The position numbers and the translations under genes are program-made. A stretch of 64,000 nucleotides of DNA from Opitutus sp. GAS368 (GTDB lineage Bacteria; Verrucomicrobiota; Verrucomicrobiia; Opitutales; Opitutaceae). Numbering within the stretch: the stretch's first letter is position 1; every line of letters starts with the position of its first letter. The DNA lies in the NCBI RefSeq assembly GCF_900104925.1, contig NZ_LT629735.1, positions 3,393,001 through 3,457,000 of the forward strand, in the 5' to 3' direction. The notes under the pieces are model-generated. The model did not search any database. It saw only the letters and a list, made by a program, of their open reading frames with translations, and had not been told where the DNA came from. Of the stretch, positions 14,849 to 23,675 are shown piece by piece.

Positions 14849-15692
14849 GAGCATGGAGCGAAGCGCCGAGAGACCTGACGGAGCCGCGAGGCGGAGATGG
14901 CATTGCGCAGCAATGGCCAAAGGCCGACTGAATCGGGCGCCCGTCGGGCAGATGAAGGAGCAAACCTGAAAATTTAACACGGAGATCGCAGAGAGCGCGG
15001 AGCAAAACCCAAGACATTTTTAACCACACGAAGCGCGGCAGCGCGGAGATGGTCACCAGCAAGGTGACCCCGGAGCGAAAGCTAAGGGGTGACTGGCGCG
15101 GGTGCCCCTCCGGGCAGCGGCGGGAACAAATGACACGGATATACACGGATGATGGACGAGGAGCAGGGACGCAGCGCCGCAGCGCGGAGATGGCGCGCGC
15201 TTTGCCGCGTAAGCCCCGGAGCGACAGCAAAGGGGTGTCCGGTGGCGGGAGCCCTGTGGGCGCTACAGGACACAACTAAGAGCATGGAGATGTTGGCCAC
15301 AAAAAAGCACAAAGAACGCAAAAAATAGAAAACGTATTTAACGCGGAGATCGCAGAGAGCGCAGAGACCGAACTGTAGGAGGGGCTTTAGGCCCCGATGG
15401 GGCAAGGGTAGGGCGAATTGACCAGAGGACGGAGGACGGAAGACGGAGGACGGAAGACAGAAGACAGAGGACAGAGGACAGAGGACGGAGGACGGAGGAC
15501 GGAGGACGGAGGGTAGAAAGCCGATGACAGAAAAATCCAACGAACCAGCCGGTTGCTTCCACCAGGAAGTGACCAAGCGAAGCGCTGTGCGCATCGCTTG
15601 GGGTTATGGGTTAGGAGTTATTTGTTATTGGTGGGACGTTCGGGACTGACAACTCTCAGCTGATAACCAAGAACCGCAGCTCGGCTGCTCCC
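14849..15692. repeat. Repeat island before the epimerase
   Basis: No gene. The segment holds 'agacctgacggagccgcgaggcggagatgg', 'aacacggagatcgcagagagcgcggag', 'cacacgaagcgcggcagcgcggagatgg', a tgtaggaggggctttaggcccc element (about 15375), the heptamer array at 15425-15515 and gttattgg/ggttatgg words at about 15600-15635. Many short frames here are read from repeats and are not genes. Confidence 0.65.
15425..15515. repeat. Array of thirteen GAGGACG-type heptamers
   Basis: Thirteen contiguous 7-bp units: GAGGACG, GAAGACG, GAAGACA and GAGGACA in mixed order, ending GAGGGTA. Related ggaggac units occur in frame in the epimerase gene 1 kb downstream. Confidence 0.95.
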
Positions 15693-16925
15693 ATGCCCAA
15701 TAACCCTCAATGTCTAACGAATAACGGCAGCAACTGTTACTTGGTAACAGGTGCTGCAGGCTTCATCGCCGCCCGGGTCTGCGAGCTCCTGCTCGAGGCC
15801 GGGCACACCGTCGTGGGCGTGGACAATCTGAATGATTATTATGATGTGAGGCTGAAGGACTATCGCCTCGCGAAGTTATTGGGAAGGAGTTATGAGTTAG
15901 GCGGGGATGCGAAAACATCCATCTTCTCCAATAACAAAGAACCCTTAACGCATAACCGCTTCGAATTCCGCGTGCTTGATATCGAAAACCTCAAAGAGGT
16001 CGACGAGCTCTTTGCCACGCGGAAGTTCGAAGCCGTCTTCAACCTCGCCGCCCGGGCCGGCGTGCGCTACAGCCTCGAATTCCCCGAACTCTACCGCCGC
16101 ACGAACGTCCTCGGGGAGGAGAACGTGCTCAAGTGCCAGGTGAAATACGGGGTGACGAAGCAGGTGCTGGCGTCGAGTTCCTCGGTTTATGCCGGGTGTC
16201 CGATGCCCTTCACGGAGGACCGGCCCTTGCAGGTCGCGCAGTCGCCCTATGCGGAGACCAAGAAGCAGGCGGAGGCCCTGGCCCATGATTATCATCGGAA
16301 GCACGGCCTGGACATCACGGTGCTGCGTTATTTCACGGTGTTCGGCCCCGCCGGCCGGCCCGACATGGCGCCGCTGCGTTTCATCAAGTGGATTGACGAA
16401 GGCACGCCTATCACGCTCTACGGCGACGGCTCGCAGGCCCGGGACTTCACCTACGTGGACGACATTGCGCGAGGAACAATTTTGGCGGGAAAATTGTTCG
16501 GAGGGCGGATGACGGAGGACGGAGGGCAGATGCCGGACGGCGGAGGGCGGATGACGGATGACGGAGGACAGAGGGCAGCTGGCAGAGGTCAGCCGTCAGC
16601 CGTCAGCCATCAGCCCTTGGCTCCCGGCTACGACGTCATCAACCTCGGCGGCGGCCGCAACCCGATCAGCATGATGACCGTGATTGGGTTCATAGAGCAG
16701 GCGCTCTATGACAGAGGACGGAGAACGGAGGACGGAGGACGGATAAAGGCGAAGATTTCGGGCCAGCCCTCCAGCCCGGCCGATATGGCCGCCACCTGGG
16801 CCGACATCGCGAAAGCGAAACGGCTGTTGAACTGGCAGCCGGAAGTCAGTCCGGAGGACGGTTTCCGCAAGACCGTGGATTGGCATGTGCAGAATCGGGA
16901 CTGGTTGAGAGGTATCAGGTTGTGA
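15693..16925 (+). CDS. NAD-dependent nucleotide-sugar epimerase with repeat insertions
   Basis: An extended SDR of the UDP-glucuronate/UDP-galactose 4-epimerase kind, supplying a nucleotide sugar for exopolysaccharide. Landmarks: LVTGAAGFIAARVCELLLEAG (NAD loop), VDNLNDYYDVRLKDYRLAKL, FNLAARAGVRYSLEFPELY, the catalytic SPYAETKKQ (Y-x-x-x-K), and LRYFTVFGPAGRPDMAPLRF. The VDNLNDYYD stretch favours UDP-glucuronate 4-epimerase. Length is 410 rather than about 330, because repeat-derived segments are translated: 15884-15960, 16500-16618 and 16708-16745, plus a repeat-like N-terminus (MPNNPQCLTNNGSN). The 3' part is duplicated at 17967-18486 behind a VapC cassette. Whether the enzyme is active with these loops is unknown. 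Confidence 0.85.
   Translation: MPNNPQCLTNNGSNCYLVTGAAGFIAARVCELLLEAGHTVVGVDNLNDYYDVRLKDYRLAKLLGRSYELGGDAKTSIFSNNKEPLTHNRFEFRVLDIENLKEVDELFATRKFEAVFNLAARAGVRYSLEFPELYRRTNVLGEENVLKCQVKYGVTKQVLASSSSVYAGCPMPFTEDRPLQVAQSPYAETKKQAEALAHDYHRKHGLDITVLRYFTVFGPAGRPDMAPLRFIKWIDEGTPITLYGDGSQARDFTYVDDIARGTILAGKLFGGRMTEDGGQMPDGGGRMTDDGGQRAAGRGQPSAVSHQPLAPGYDVINLGGGRNPISMMTVIGFIEQALYDRGRRTEDGGRIKAKISGQPSSPADMAATWADIAKAKRLLNWQPEVSPEDGFRKTVDWHVQNRDWLRGIRL
16500..16618 (+). repeat. Seventeen 7-bp repeats in frame in the epimerase
   Basis: Seventeen contiguous heptamers running GGAGGGC, GGATGAC, GGAGGAC ... to AGCCGTC, AGCCATC, AGCCCTT. They encode heptads such as GGRMTED and GGQMPDG. The paralogous array at 18068-18179 has sixteen units. 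Confidence 0.95.
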
Positions 16926-16939
16926 GCGACCCACTTTCC

Positions 16940-17043
16940 AACACCCCTCGTCGTGGCGTGGCACCCCTCTTGCTAGAGGGGACCCAGACTCACGCCGGTT
17001 CAAATCCCCTCTATGAAGAGGGGTGCCAGCAGGGCGGGGTGTG
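16940..17043. repeat. Large inverted repeat after the epimerase
   Basis: Two arms of about 42 bases, each running from CACCCC to TGGCACCCCTCTT and AGAGGGGA, face each other around a short centre (cccagactcacgccggttc). No coding capacity. It marks the left edge of the VapC cassette. Confidence 0.75.
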
Positions 17044-17125
17044 TCTACCGGCACATGTCGTCTCGGACTGTAGGGTGGGGTCGCCTGACCTCGCCGTGGC
17101 GGCATCAGCGATGCCGCCCTACAAC

Positions 17126-17569
17126 TCAGCCCGCGTTCTTCGGCCAGAGCTTCAGACCCTCACCGGCGGCGGCCTTGCCTTGCCGGCGGTCATAAGTGAC
17201 GAACCAGATTGCGCCGGACTCCAGGGCGTGACCGATGTGCAGGGCGTCCAGCGAGCGGAGGCCCCGGTGCTGGCGCAGGAGATGGATGGCGCGGGCAAAG
17301 ATACCGGGCCATTCCGTGCCCGGCCGGGCCAACACGCCTTGCTTCAGATCCTTGTCGAGGGAGCCGACGATCTGGTTGACGCCGATGGTGGAGAGATCCC
17401 CTTCTTCGCGGCGGCGTTCGAGGGCATGGGTCAGCTCCAGCTCATGCAGCGAGGAAAAAGGCAGGGGCGGAGCGGATTTGCGGACAAAGGCGGACAATTC
17501 GGCGGTTTCCGGCTCGCGCACGTAGAGTTTCACCAAGGCGGAAGTGTCCAGGTAAAGATCGAAGGCCAT
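17126..17569 (-). CDS. vapC: PIN-domain toxin VapC
   Basis: 147 residues, a predicted endoribonuclease toxin. Acidic PIN residues: D8 in LYLDTSALVKLYVREPET, a glutamate in SLHELELTHAL (about 44), an aspartate in LRSLDALHIGHAL (about 109) and one in FVTYDRRQGK (about 127). It follows its antitoxin by 2 bases. The pair lies between two copies of the epimerase 3' part, so it looks like a cassette inserted into, or carried with, that gene end. It is distinct in sequence from the VapC at 11012-11440. Confidence 0.9.
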   Translation of the reverse strand: MAFDLYLDTSALVKLYVREPETAELSAFVRKSAPPLPFSSLHELELTHALERRREEGDLSTIGVNQIVGSLDKDLKQGVLARPGTEWPGIFARAIHLLRQHRGLRSLDALHIGHALESGAIWFVTYDRRQGKAAAGEGLKLWPKNAG

Positions 17570-17571
17570 GG

Positions 17572-17796
17572 TCAGTCCCGCTCAGCCAGGATGGTGGCGC
17601 TGAGGGGCGAGCCCTTGATGCGCGCGGTGCGGGCGGCGAAATCGGGCCATTTGGCGCGGGTGGCGGTGGCTGAGGCGGGCACGAGGCGGGCGATGGTGCG
17701 GCGGCGGCGGGTGACGAGAACCTCGCGGCCCTGGTCCACGTGGCGCATGACATCGCTCAGGTGGTGCTGCATGTGGCGGAGGGAGACAGATTTCAT
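17572..17796 (-). CDS. Phd/YefM-type antitoxin
   Basis: 74 residues from the ATG at 17796 (MKSVSLRHMQHHLSDVMRHVDQGREVLVTRRRRTIARLVPA). The N-terminal Phd fold and the C-terminal toxin-binding tail (RIKGSPLSATILAERD) are recognisable. The frame is open to 17817, but that extension would overlap the predicted -10. The word aatgacgcacaagc occurs twice upstream (17805-17818 and 17884-17897) and is a candidate operator. Confidence 0.82.
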   Translation of the reverse strand: MKSVSLRHMQHHLSDVMRHVDQGREVLVTRRRRTIARLVPASATATRAKWPDFAARTARIKGSPLSATILAERD

Positions 17797-17804
17797 GTGC
17801 AACC

Positions 17805-17833
17805 AAATGACGCACAAGCCGGGATGGCGTCAA
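17805..17833 (-). promoter_or_regulatory. Predicted promoter of the second phd-vapC pair
   Basis: Minus strand TTGACG (17833-17828), 17-base spacer, TCATTT (17810-17805), 8 bases to the ATG. The -10 match is weak. The -35 is 37 bases from the start codon, close to the geometry of the other modules. Confidence 0.4.
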
Positions 17834-17966
17834 GCCGGGAGTCGGGGCGTAGCAGGGCGCGGCGCCTGTGAGCATGTGCGTCTCAATGACGCACAAGCTA
17901 TTGCCACTGGCGAGGGTGAGGGCGGCGGGGGTTTGGGACGGGAGCCAGGGATGGCTTTTGGCAGCA

Positions 17967-18486
17967 AAGGCACGCCCATCACGCTCTACGGCGACGGCTC
18001 GCAGGCCCGGGACTTCACCTACGTGGACGACATCGCGCGGGGAACAATTTTGGCAGGAAAATTGTTCGGAGGGCGGATGACGGAGGACGGAGGGCAGATG
18101 CCGGACGGCGGAGGGCGGATGACGGACGACGGAGGGCAGATGTCAGATGTCGGACGTCAGCCGTCAGCCGTCAGCCCTTGGCTCCCGGCTACGACGTCAT
18201 CAACCTCGGCGGCGGCCGCAACCCGATCAGCATGATGACCGTGATTGGGTTCATTGAGAAATCTCTGAATAGGCTCCGTGCTCCCGGCTCCACGCTCCCT
18301 GCTACTAAGGCAAAGATTTCGGGCCAGCCCTCCAGCCCGGCCGATATGGCCGCCACCTGGGCCGACATCGCCAAGGCCAAGCGCCTGCTCGGCTGGTCGC
18401 CTCAGATTACTCCCGAGGAAGGCTTCAAGCGCACGGTCCAGTGGCACATCGACAACCAGCGGTGGTTGAGCGACATCAGGGTGTGA
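17967..18486 (+). pseudogene. Second copy of the epimerase 3' part, frameshifted
   Basis: It resumes at GTPITLYGDGSQARDFTYVDD, the point matching 16399 in the intact gene, and runs to the end of the protein. The first portion is nearly identical to the intact copy. The final 30 codons differ (LLGWSPQITPEEGFKRTVQWH against LLNWQPEVSPEDGFRKTVDWH), so it is a diverged paralogous end. Its heptamer array at 18068-18179 has 16 units instead of 17, shifting the frame: the upstream part reads in one frame and APGYDVINLGGG in another. It has no start of its own. Confidence 0.88.
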
Positions 18487-20764
18487 CTGTCTTAACCTTT
18501 CTGGGTCCGGCCTCGTTGATGATCTTATCCATTTTCTTCTGTGCCTTCGAACTGAGTTTGGATTCCAACACTGCGTCTACATCAAAGCCTGCCGCCTGCC
18601 ATTCGGCCCAGGAGTTAAGCGGTTTCCTGATCTGGGCCTGCTTCAAGACAGCCTTCACCGCCGGAGACAGACCTGCGAAATGATTGCCGGAGAAAATATT
18701 CTGCGCACCGAGCAAGCGAATATCGTAGGGCAAAAGAACATCGATGAAATGATTGTCCTCAATGCCCAGTTGCGAGGGCGTGAGCGGGTCATGAGCTTCA
18801 CGATCCCGAATTTCGGGGTAGGCCGCATAGTAGGGCGAACCCTCCTTCAGGAAGGGCCGCAGGTGGTCGAGGGAGGTTTGATAGGAACCCTGCGCATCGA
18901 CGAGCAAACCTGTTTGCATATGCGAGAAAAAATTACCTATGACGGTGTGGTAGCTGCCTCCACCGAGCAGGATGCCAGTCGTCTCGATATCGTCGAAGAC
19001 GTTATCCCGGATGAAGCTATTCTCGAGCATGTCATCCAGGTAAACCGCCGGAGCCAAGCCACCCGGGACATAGCGTTTGGCGGGAGGCAGTTGGGAATTG
19101 ACGGAGTTAGAGGGCAGGAAATGCCAGCCCACAATATTCCGGAACACGTTCCTCTCAATATGTGTGCCGCGATCAGCCCAGTTCCGGCCGGCATAGATCG
19201 CACCCGCATCGTTCGTCTCACGGCAGACATCCTCAATGAGGTTCGCCAGGATGCGGTGATTGTTGCCGGTAAAGGTCACCGCGCTGTGTGGAGCATGGCT
19301 GATATGGTTGTGTTCCACTACCAGGCCGACACCATCCAGATAAAGGGCCGGCAGGTAGCAGGCCAGCAGTTGGCCAAAGTTTCGCAGTTCGTTGTCACGC
19401 ACGATCGTTTGCGCCGGTTTCAGGGCAGTCTTGTCGCCACCGCTCAGCTTCATACCGCCCAGGCCCGTGTCGCGCACGATGTTTCGGTTGATCAGCAGTT
19501 GGCCGTCTGTTTTGGCGACAATGCCCCAGCCGGCGGCAAGCGCGACTTGATTGTCAGTGAAGGTGCAGTCCGAGACGTCCTCCAGGCGGATGGCATCACC
19601 AGTCGCTCCTTCCCACACGAAACCGGAAAAGCCGACACGGCTGACGCCCTTGAGATGCAGCATGGTGGCAAGTCGGGATATGAAAATCTCAGATCCGTGT
19701 TCCGAGGATTCGGGTGCGAGCACGAGCAGCTCACGTGTCTGCGGATCGAACCACCATTCACCCGGCTGATCCAAGGCGGCACGGGCGTTTTGCAGATAGA
19801 AGCGTGTGCCTGGCACGAGCGGATAGGACGTAGGGCTGGCCAGATGCAACTCCCCAGTGGTCGTGTCGTAACCTGCGACGGGAACCATCTGGTCATACCA
19901 TTCTGGCTGCGAGAAGACGCGAATCTCAGCACCAGTAACAGCCAATCCCGTAGGGAGGCCATGAACTGTGAAACGGTCCGTTGTAGCGGTCTTTGGCACG
20001 GCCTCGACATAAGCCCAGCCGTCGTCCGGGCGGTCGGTCCCGACAAGATTAGGCCAGCGCGCCAGTGGCAGGCGCCGGCCATTCCAGAAAACCTCAAAGC
20101 TTGGTCGGGAGCGACCAAGACGGGATTCGCTCGCCAGTCCGTTGGTGGCCACAGGTTCCGGCGGCAGACGGAAGGTAAGCAGATCGCCCCGGTCCCAGTG
20201 CGCTTGCGTCGGAGTCAATTTGGTGCCGCCGATCAGCCGAACCGTGCCGGGCTTTTCCGCGCGATAAACAACGGGCGCGTCGGCAGTGCCAGAGTCCTCC
20301 GGGCCAAGCACAACAGTCTCAGTGAGATAGTAGGTGCCGGTGTGCACGTAGACTTCAACCGGGCCGATGCCACCGGCCTTCCGCCACTGACGGACCAGTT
20401 CGCGAGCAGTAGTGAAGGAATCACACACTGCATCAGCAGAACGGGGCATGATTCGGCTGCTGCCCCCTGGGTCTTTTATATCGGCGGCTACGTAAAGCTC
20501 AAATGATGGCCGGGGTGCTCCTAGAAGATTATTGATCCCGATAACAAATACGATGCATAGGCTAGATTGCATTAAACGGCGAAAGCCAAACAGCGCCGAA
20601 AAAATCCGGCCTCGATCGCATATGTTTCCCATTAGATTCAGGGAAGCGCTGTTTGCGAAGGCTATAAACGCCTTGGCAAGATACATGAGAGTTTGGCTGA
20701 ATCTATGGCCTGACACCATGAGGTGCTTTTTCTTGCGCCAGTCGTAGGCTGCTTTTGTTGACAT
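18476..20764 (-). CDS. Right-handed beta-helix exported protein
   Basis: 762 residues from the ATG at 20764, or about 698 if translation begins at 20572 (MQSSLCIVFVIGINNLLGAPRPS), which would start a signal peptide directly. I consider the shorter form likely. The mature start FELYVAADIKDPGGSSRIMPRS, with FTTARELVRQ, PVEVYVHTGTYYLTETVVLGPEDSG and later IRLEDVSDCTFTDNQV, HNHISHAPHSAVTF and LENSFIRDNVFDDIETTGI, is typical of parallel beta-helix (PbH1) polysaccharide-active proteins. A polysaccharide lyase or epimerase acting on the polymer of this locus is plausible. No catalytic residues can be assigned. Its 3' end overlaps the epimerase fragment, and it diverges from the methyltransferase gene. 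Confidence 0.8.
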   Translation of the reverse strand: MSTKAAYDWRKKKHLMVSGHRFSQTLMYLAKAFIAFANSASLNLMGNICDRGRIFSALFGFRRLMQSSLCIVFVIGINNLLGAPRPSFELYVAADIKDPGGSSRIMPRSADAVCDSFTTARELVRQWRKAGGIGPVEVYVHTGTYYLTETVVLGPEDSGTADAPVVYRAEKPGTVRLIGGTKLTPTQAHWDRGDLLTFRLPPEPVATNGLASESRLGRSRPSFEVFWNGRRLPLARWPNLVGTDRPDDGWAYVEAVPKTATTDRFTVHGLPTGLAVTGAEIRVFSQPEWYDQMVPVAGYDTTTGELHLASPTSYPLVPGTRFYLQNARAALDQPGEWWFDPQTRELLVLAPESSEHGSEIFISRLATMLHLKGVSRVGFSGFVWEGATGDAIRLEDVSDCTFTDNQVALAAGWGIVAKTDGQLLINRNIVRDTGLGGMKLSGGDKTALKPAQTIVRDNELRNFGQLLACYLPALYLDGVGLVVEHNHISHAPHSAVTFTGNNHRILANLIEDVCRETNDAGAIYAGRNWADRGTHIERNVFRNIVGWHFLPSNSVNSQLPPAKRYVPGGLAPAVYLDDMLENSFIRDNVFDDIETTGILLGGGSYHTVIGNFFSHMQTGLLVDAQGSYQTSLDHLRPFLKEGSPYYAAYPEIRDREAHDPLTPSQLGIEDNHFIDVLLPYDIRLLGAQNIFSGNHFAGLSPAVKAVLKQAQIRKPLNSWAEWQAAGFDVDAVLESKLSSKAQKKMDKIINEAGPRKVKTVTP

Positions 20765-20809
20765 GATTTATTGATCCCAATTGAGGTTCAGCGATCTTAA
20801 TCACATAAC

Positions 20810-21577
20810 ATGAAAATCGATACAGTAGAATTTGATGGAGAAAGAGTATATCCGGAGAACTATACGCATCTCAGGCCGCTCCTTTATTACCACCTGGCGC
20901 GCTATGCTTTTGCCAAATCACTGTTGCGCAGAGGAGACAAGGTTGTGGATATTGCCTGTGGAAGCGGCTATGGAACATACGAGTTGGCGAGTATCGCGGA
21001 AAGTGTAATAGGGGTGGATATCTCATCCGTGGCGATTGACTACGCTCGCAAAAACTTTCCCGCTGGTAATATCGAATTTAAGATCGGAGATGCAATATCC
21101 TTGGATACAATGCTGTCAGGTTCGGTTGATGCAGTGGTTTCCTTTGAAACCATCGAACACCTAGCCGATGCGGATCAGGACTTATTTCTAGATGCTGCGC
21201 AGAAATCACTCTCTCGCTCAGGGATCTTGGTCATTTCTACTCCGAACACCATGGTGTACAGCGGTGGCCGGGCGACAAACAATCCACATCACTTGCGCGA
21301 GCTAACCATTGAACAGTTCAGAGAAAAGCTGGGAAAAAGGTTTGGTGTGGTCCAAATATTTGGGCAGAGAAAGTTTGAAGGCTCGACAGCGAAAGGCCTG
21401 ATGCTCCTCCTCGGAAATGTTTTGGTGCGATTTTGGAAGATGAATTTCAGGGGGTTAAAATTCAATGGCGATATAGCCCAGCAGACCGGGGATTTTGAAT
21501 TCCCGAGTTACGGATTGGCGGCGTGTCCTTACCTAATTGCTGTTTGTAAACGGCCCACGGCGGCGGTCAAGGAATGA
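20810..21577 (+). CDS. Class I SAM-dependent methyltransferase
   Basis: 255 residues with the SAM-binding signature DKVVDIACGSGYGTYELASIA (motif I), then IGVDISSVAIDYARKNF, FKIGDAISL and AVVSFETIEHL (motifs II-IV). It is first in a co-directional polysaccharide block and overlaps the next gene by ATGA, so a sugar or polymer O-methylation role is likely. The codons are clearly more AT-rich than in the flanking housekeeping genes, as in the next four genes, consistent with transfer of a block from another source. Confidence 0.85.
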   Translation: MKIDTVEFDGERVYPENYTHLRPLLYYHLARYAFAKSLLRRGDKVVDIACGSGYGTYELASIAESVIGVDISSVAIDYARKNFPAGNIEFKIGDAISLDTMLSGSVDAVVSFETIEHLADADQDLFLDAAQKSLSRSGILVISTPNTMVYSGGRATNNPHHLRELTIEQFREKLGKRFGVVQIFGQRKFEGSTAKGLMLLLGNVLVRFWKMNFRGLKFNGDIAQQTGDFEFPSYGLAACPYLIAVCKRPTAAVKE

Positions 21578-22308
21578 AGTCAATCTACGTCGTCTTCACG
21601 GCCAGCGTTAATCCCCACGCCCAAGCTTCAATCACGGCTGGAAATTTAAGCAGAGAAGACGAATACATTGAGGCAATCTCTGCGAACGTTCGCCTTGGAA
21701 GGCTTTCAGGAGTCAACGCAACATACATATTGGCCGAGAACTCAGAAGCGGCTGCGATGCGCTTGCGAAGCGCCTGCGGGCAACTTGGAGTCCGGTTTAT
21801 GCAATGTGCGGTCACTCCCGAAGGCTTCTTTAAAGGCAAGGGACATAGTGAGGCCCTAATGCTAAATGAAGTGATAGAGCGATTACCCGACGAGCCGAGC
21901 TCGATGGTTCTTCTGAAGGTAACCGGGCGCCTGCAGGTTCAAAACATGGACCGGCTTATTTGTGCGGCTCGCAACACATCGAGCGATAGTCTCGTCAATT
22001 TGTACTCGCGGGCGAAATATGCAGATACTCGTGTGATGGTTATTTCCGGCAGTTTCTGGAAATTGGTCATGCCACTCGTAGAAACCATTGACGACTCCAA
22101 GCATCGTTACTTGGAGCATATCGTTCCGCTTGCGATCAGCACTGCAACAAAGGCGGGGCTGAAATGCGACTATTTGCTGCCGCCTCCACAGATCCGCGGG
22201 AGAAGCGCCAGCACCGGACAAATCTATGAGACATCGCCGGCGGGCTATGCCCTAGAGTATCTAAAGATCCTAGCGAAGAAGTTCATTTATCGGCAGCGCA
22301 AACTCTAA
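21574..22308 (+). CDS. Putative glycosyltransferase-like polysaccharide protein
   Basis: 244 residues starting MKSIYVVFTASVNPHAQAS. I cannot place it in a named family with confidence. The combination GKGHSEALMLNEVIE followed by MVLLKVTGRLQVQNMDRLI resembles uncharacterised glycosyltransferase-type proteins in capsule and O-antigen loci, where a conserved K-x-TGR block follows an acidic nucleotide-binding region. It overlaps the methyltransferase gene (ATGA) and precedes the flippase gene by 26 bases, so it belongs to the same transcript. Low-GC coding as its neighbours. Confidence 0.6.
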   Translation: MKSIYVVFTASVNPHAQASITAGNLSREDEYIEAISANVRLGRLSGVNATYILAENSEAAAMRLRSACGQLGVRFMQCAVTPEGFFKGKGHSEALMLNEVIERLPDEPSSMVLLKVTGRLQVQNMDRLICAARNTSSDSLVNLYSRAKYADTRVMVISGSFWKLVMPLVETIDDSKHRYLEHIVPLAISTATKAGLKCDYLLPPPQIRGRSASTGQIYETSPAGYALEYLKILAKKFIYRQRKL

Positions 22309-22334
22309 GCCGTCGAGGGGTTGCTGCTTTCAGA

Positions 22335-23675
22335 TTGAAAATACCCGTTGGCACAGAAAGAAACAACCGCATTTGGCGGGCTGTAGGGACCTCTTTTATT
22401 TCGAAAGGAGGCACGCTGCTGGTGCAGTTTATCGCACTTCCAATTGTGGCCAGAAAACTGGGCCCGGAAATGTTTGGCGTCTTTGCCGCCATGAGCACGA
22501 TCCCGGCCTTCTTTTCCTCGGCAGATTTGGGAATAGGCCCTGCCCTGGGACACAAGCTGGCACTCGGAGTGGTGGGCGACGACAGGCCATTACAGGCACG
22601 CTATTTTAGAGCCGCTTTTGCTGTTGTCGTTTCGGTGGGGATTTTGATCGCCGGGTTAGGCGCAGGGTTTCTGCTTCTTGGCAAAGCCGATTTTATTTTC
22701 GGTAGACCATTTGCTGCTCATCAGGTGCAGCTTCAACAGGGCTGCTGGATTGTTTTGGGCATTGTTGCCATGCAGGTAATTGTTTCAATAGGCGGAAAGG
22801 CGCGTGCAGGGTTTCAAGAGATCCATTTGAATAACATCTTTGGGGCCACCGGTAACCTAGTTACAGTTTTGCTGCTGCTCATTGTCGCTTGGCTGGATCC
22901 CGACCTGATCTTGATAATATTGGTTGTCTACGGAGTGGGTTTGGTCGCGCAGTGCAGCAACCTCATTCACTTGCTGGTTGGCCGACCTTATCTTCTTCGG
23001 TCGCAGGTTAGCAATATATGGCAAGACATTCGCCGCCTGTTGACTGATAGCATCCTATACGCTGTGGCTATCGGATTAATCGGGTGGCAGCGTGAATTGG
23101 CCAAACTGTCACTGGGGCGGTCAGTTGGGCCTGTCGAGGTTGGACATCTAGCTATATTGCTGAGCTTGGCTTCAATGTTTGGAGGCCTTGTGATAATGGT
23201 CACAGCGCCGGTGTGGCCAGCAATAGCAGATGCAAGAGCGCGGTCTGATGCATTGTGGTTGGATGTATTATGGCGGAAGCTTAACCGGCTCTCTACGGTT
23301 TTTGCTCTGCTGGTCGGCGTTTTGATAGGGGGAGGCGGGGGAATCGCTGTTCGATATTTATACGGCAACTCATATGACATGCCCGCCCAATATTTTTGGC
23401 TCCTCGGCCTCTATTTCCTTATTTTCGTGTTGGGACATATCCGTTTCACATGGCTTATGGGGCATAATCGCATGAAACAATTGGCACTAATCGCAGTGCT
23501 GGAGTTTGCCTCGAACGCAGCTTGCCTGTGGGGATTCCACAATCATTTGTCGATTGAGTTCCTGCTTTCGATACTTGTCGCGAATCATTTTGCTTTTTCC
23601 GTATGTCTGCAGGAGGCCTTGCGGCGGAGGGTGCTCAATTTTGAGCTTCCGCACAATCCCCAGAGCGATTCATGA
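22335..23675 (+). CDS. Polysaccharide flippase, Wzx-like (MOP superfamily)
   Basis: About 446 residues with many hydrophobic segments spaced as in Wzx/MATE transporters: WRAVGTSFISKGGTLLVQFIALPIV at the N-terminus, then MFGVFAAMSTIPAFFSSADLG and GNLVTVLLLLIVAW. The frame begins at TTG 22335; no better ATG precedes the first transmembrane segment, so the TTG start is tentative. It would flip undecaprenyl-linked repeat units across the inner membrane, working with the polymerase at 24759. It overlaps the following glycosyltransferase gene by ATGA. Confidence 0.86.
   Translation: MKIPVGTERNNRIWRAVGTSFISKGGTLLVQFIALPIVARKLGPEMFGVFAAMSTIPAFFSSADLGIGPALGHKLALGVVGDDRPLQARYFRAAFAVVVSVGILIAGLGAGFLLLGKADFIFGRPFAAHQVQLQQGCWIVLGIVAMQVIVSIGGKARAGFQEIHLNNIFGATGNLVTVLLLLIVAWLDPDLILIILVVYGVGLVAQCSNLIHLLVGRPYLLRSQVSNIWQDIRRLLTDSILYAVAIGLIGWQRELAKLSLGRSVGPVEVGHLAILLSLASMFGGLVIMVTAPVWPAIADARARSDALWLDVLWRKLNRLSTVFALLVGVLIGGGGGIAVRYLYGNSYDMPAQYFWLLGLYFLIFVLGHIRFTWLMGHNRMKQLALIAVLEFASNAACLWGFHNHLSIEFLLSILVANHFAFSVCLQEALRRRVLNFELPHNPQSDS

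Noticed and set aside
15425-15515. Possible CRISPR array.
   Set aside because: The unit is 7 bp with no spacers and no cas genes nearby. It is a simple heptamer tandem array.
16973-17043. The ggttcaaatcccctct stretch as a possible tRNA 3' end.
   Set aside because: It looks like a T-arm, but it is part of a symmetrical inverted repeat with arms of about 42 bases. No acceptor or anticodon stem can be formed around it.
17868-18235. A gene starting in the VapC cassette and reading into the epimerase repeat.
   Set aside because: The frame has no own function. It runs through the duplicated epimerase part and leaves the frame at the 16-unit heptamer array.
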